DNA from: NIOZ-UU13 sp041862635
GTDB taxonomy: Bacteria; Planctomycetota; Phycisphaerae; Sedimentisphaerales; Anaerobacaceae
Assembly (NCBI GenBank): GCA_041862635.1
Contig: JBGVTO010000348.1
Coordinates: forward strand, 1 to 14,154
Reading direction: 5' to 3'
DNA: 14,154 bases
Part shown: positions 12,916 to 14,154 of the stretch, in pieces
Numbering within the stretch: position 1 is the first letter of the stretch
Layout of the letters: each line of letters starts with the position of its first letter
The notes under the pieces: generated by a model
Database searches by the model: none
The model's input: only the letters and a program-made list of their open reading frames with translations
What the model was told of the DNA's origin: nothing
Program-made: the position numbers and the translations under genes

Positions 12916-14154
12916 CTACTCTTCTGGCAACCGCTTTGTGATTTCGATATGTTTTTTAAAGTGCACATCATCAGTTTCGGGAAAATCGATTCTGTAGTGG
13001 ACACCTCGACTTTCCCGCCTCATTTGAGCAGATTGGGCCATAAGCAGGCAAACGGTGAGCATATTCTGGCATTCCCAGCCCTGGGGTGAATCAAAGATTT
13101 TGTCCATCACATATCGCTGCCAGAATCTGATAATCTCCTGGGTCTCTGCGAGCAGTTGTGCCTTTCGGGCGATGCCGACATTTCGCCACATAAGAGCTCG
13201 AAGTGAGTTTCTAACATCAGCGGCATCCAAACGGGTGCGGTCTGAAGGGGTTATTTGATATTTTATCAAAGGGTGCCTGAGATGGGCAGCGCCCGCTTTT
13301 GTGCTTTGCGAAGCAACCTCCCCTGCTGTTTTGCCGAATACCAGGCCTTCGAGCAGAGAGTTACTGCCGAGTCGATTTGCGCCGTGCAGGCCGGTGGAAG
13401 CTATTTCACCGCAGGCGTAAAGATTTTCGATATTTGTTTTAGCCGAGCTGTCGGTCTTTACACCGCCTATCATATAGTGTGCGCTGGGCCGAACAGGAAT
13501 GAGGTTGCGAGTGATATCTATGTCGAAACTTTCGAGCAGCTCGTTAATCTGCGGGAATCTTTTTGCGAAATACACCTTATCGAAGTGCCGAACATCCAGA
13601 TAGACATGCGTTGACTCAGTTTTTCGCATTTGGGCCAGGATGGCCCGGCTGACAATATCACGCGGAGCAAGCTCGGCGGCCTCGTGGTATTCCTTCATAA
13701 AACGCCGGCCCTTGTTATCCAGCAGCACCGCCCCTTCGCCTCGAAGTGCCTCGGTAATCAAGGCCCGCGTGGCACCTGCAATGTAGAGCGTGGTCGGGTG
13801 GAACTGCATAAACTCCAAATCCTGTAATACGGCACCGGCGCGGTAAGCCATAGCGATGCCATCGCCGGTTGCGATTTGGGGATTTGTGGTTTCGCGGTAG
13901 AGTCGGCCTGCCCCTCCTGTTGCCAGGATTGTGTTTGCAGCCCAGATTATCTCCAGACCCCTGTGATTGTCGCGGCCGATTATTCCTATGCATTCGTTGT
14001 CATCATTGGTGAGCAAATCGATAGCGTAGAAGTTTTCCAATATTCTGATATTCGAACTCTGACTGACTTTTTTTATAAGCGCCTCTGTAATTATCCGTCC
14101 GGTTTCATCTCCGTGGGCGTGGGCAACACGAGGGCAACTGTGGCCGCCTTCAAG
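12916..14154 (-). CDS. nadB: L-aspartate oxidase, C-terminal 412 residues (partial)
   Basis: The gene runs in from the right edge on the minus strand and stops at 12918-12916. The visible part starts LEGGHS and continues to AHAHGDETGRIIT, matching the FAD/substrate region of the succinate dehydrogenase/fumarate reductase flavoprotein family as found in NadB. Later motifs are ILATGGAGRLYRETTNP, the FMQFHPTTL block, ITEALRGEGAVLLDNKGRRFM, RPSAHYMIGGVKTD and LYACGEIASTGLHGANRLGSNSLLEG. The last distinguishes L-aspartate oxidase from SdhA/FrdA, and a shorter helical C-terminal domain follows. The enzyme oxidises L-aspartate to iminoaspartate in the cytoplasm, the first step of de novo NAD synthesis with NadA. 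About 120 N-terminal residues are missing outside the window. It is convergent with the ilv/lipoprotein block, so it is not part of that operon. The frame continues upstream of the in-frame TTG at 14040, so that is not the start. Confidence 0.93.
   Translation of the reverse strand, partial: LEGGHSCPRVAHAHGDETGRIITEALIKKVSQSSNIRILENFYAIDLLTNDDNECIGIIGRDNHRGLEIIWAANTILATGGAGRLYRETTNPQIATGDGIAMAYRAGAVLQDLEFMQFHPTTLYIAGATRALITEALRGEGAVLLDNKGRRFMKEYHEAAELAPRDIVSRAILAQMRKTESTHVYLDVRHFDKVYFAKRFPQINELLESFDIDITRNLIPVRPSAHYMIGGVKTDSSAKTNIENLYACGEIASTGLHGANRLGSNSLLEGLVFGKTAGEVASQSTKAGAAHLRHPLIKYQITPSDRTRLDAADVRNSLRALMWRNVGIARKAQLLAETQEIIRFWQRYVMDKIFDSPQGWECQNMLTVCLLMAQSAQMRRESRGVHYRIDFPETDDVHFKKHIEITKRLPEE

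Noticed and set aside
14038..14040. TTG as the nadB start
   Set aside because: The NadB frame continues upstream through recognisable NadB sequence to the window edge.

Overview
The window looks like chromosomal DNA of a planctomycete, most likely class Phycisphaerae. This rests on the composite intergenic repeats (a KPNSNP-type pseudo-coding repeat, GGTTATCAGG arrays and many small GC-rich palindromes), which I recall from that group. It is an inference from memory, not from a search. There are no rRNA, tRNA, IS or CRISPR features that I can support.

Layout. (1) 1-1846, plus strand: the end of a family 2 glycosyltransferase and two class I SAM methyltransferases, the tail of a cell-surface glycan or lipid modification cluster. 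A perfect 17-bp inverted repeat straddles the first gene junction, and a palindromic sequence interrupts the second methyltransferase in frame. (2) 1940-2209, minus strand: a small NifU-like Fe-S scaffold protein, convergent with the methyltransferase. (3) 2210-3435: a repeat-rich intergenic region that becomes very A+T-rich just before the next genes. (4) 3436-7016, plus strand: an A+T-rich two-gene operon of a AAA+ ATPase and an 864-residue cytoplasmic subtilisin-like (S8) protease with an intact Asp-His-Ser triad. It is the accessory island of the window and the best candidate for a conflict or anti-phage system. Related GGTTATCAGG repeats lie on both sides of it. (5) 7017-7767: repeats, then a consensus promoter and a leader that looks like a leucine-codon attenuator. 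(6) 7768-11253, plus strand: ilvB, ilvN and ilvC, the first two steps of branched-chain amino acid synthesis. (7) 11322-12230, plus strand: a lipoprotein of unknown function. (8) 12231-12915: a palindrome-dense convergent intergenic region. (9) 12916-14154, minus strand: nadB (L-aspartate oxidase), cut by the window edge.

How it fits together. The housekeeping genes (nfu, ilvBNC, nadB) have G+C-rich codons: a hand count of 8101-8160 gives about 62% G+C. The ATPase-protease operon is strikingly A+T-rich: 4021-4080 is about 37% and 5041-5100 about 33%. This supports acquisition of the operon as a unit between nfu and the ilv operon. The ilv leader (7527-7654) has a short ORF with a leucine run and three mutually exclusive RNA pairings, so ilvBNC may be controlled by leucine through ribosome stalling. 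The palindromic repeats in and between genes suggest a genome with several active or recently active families of small dispersed elements.
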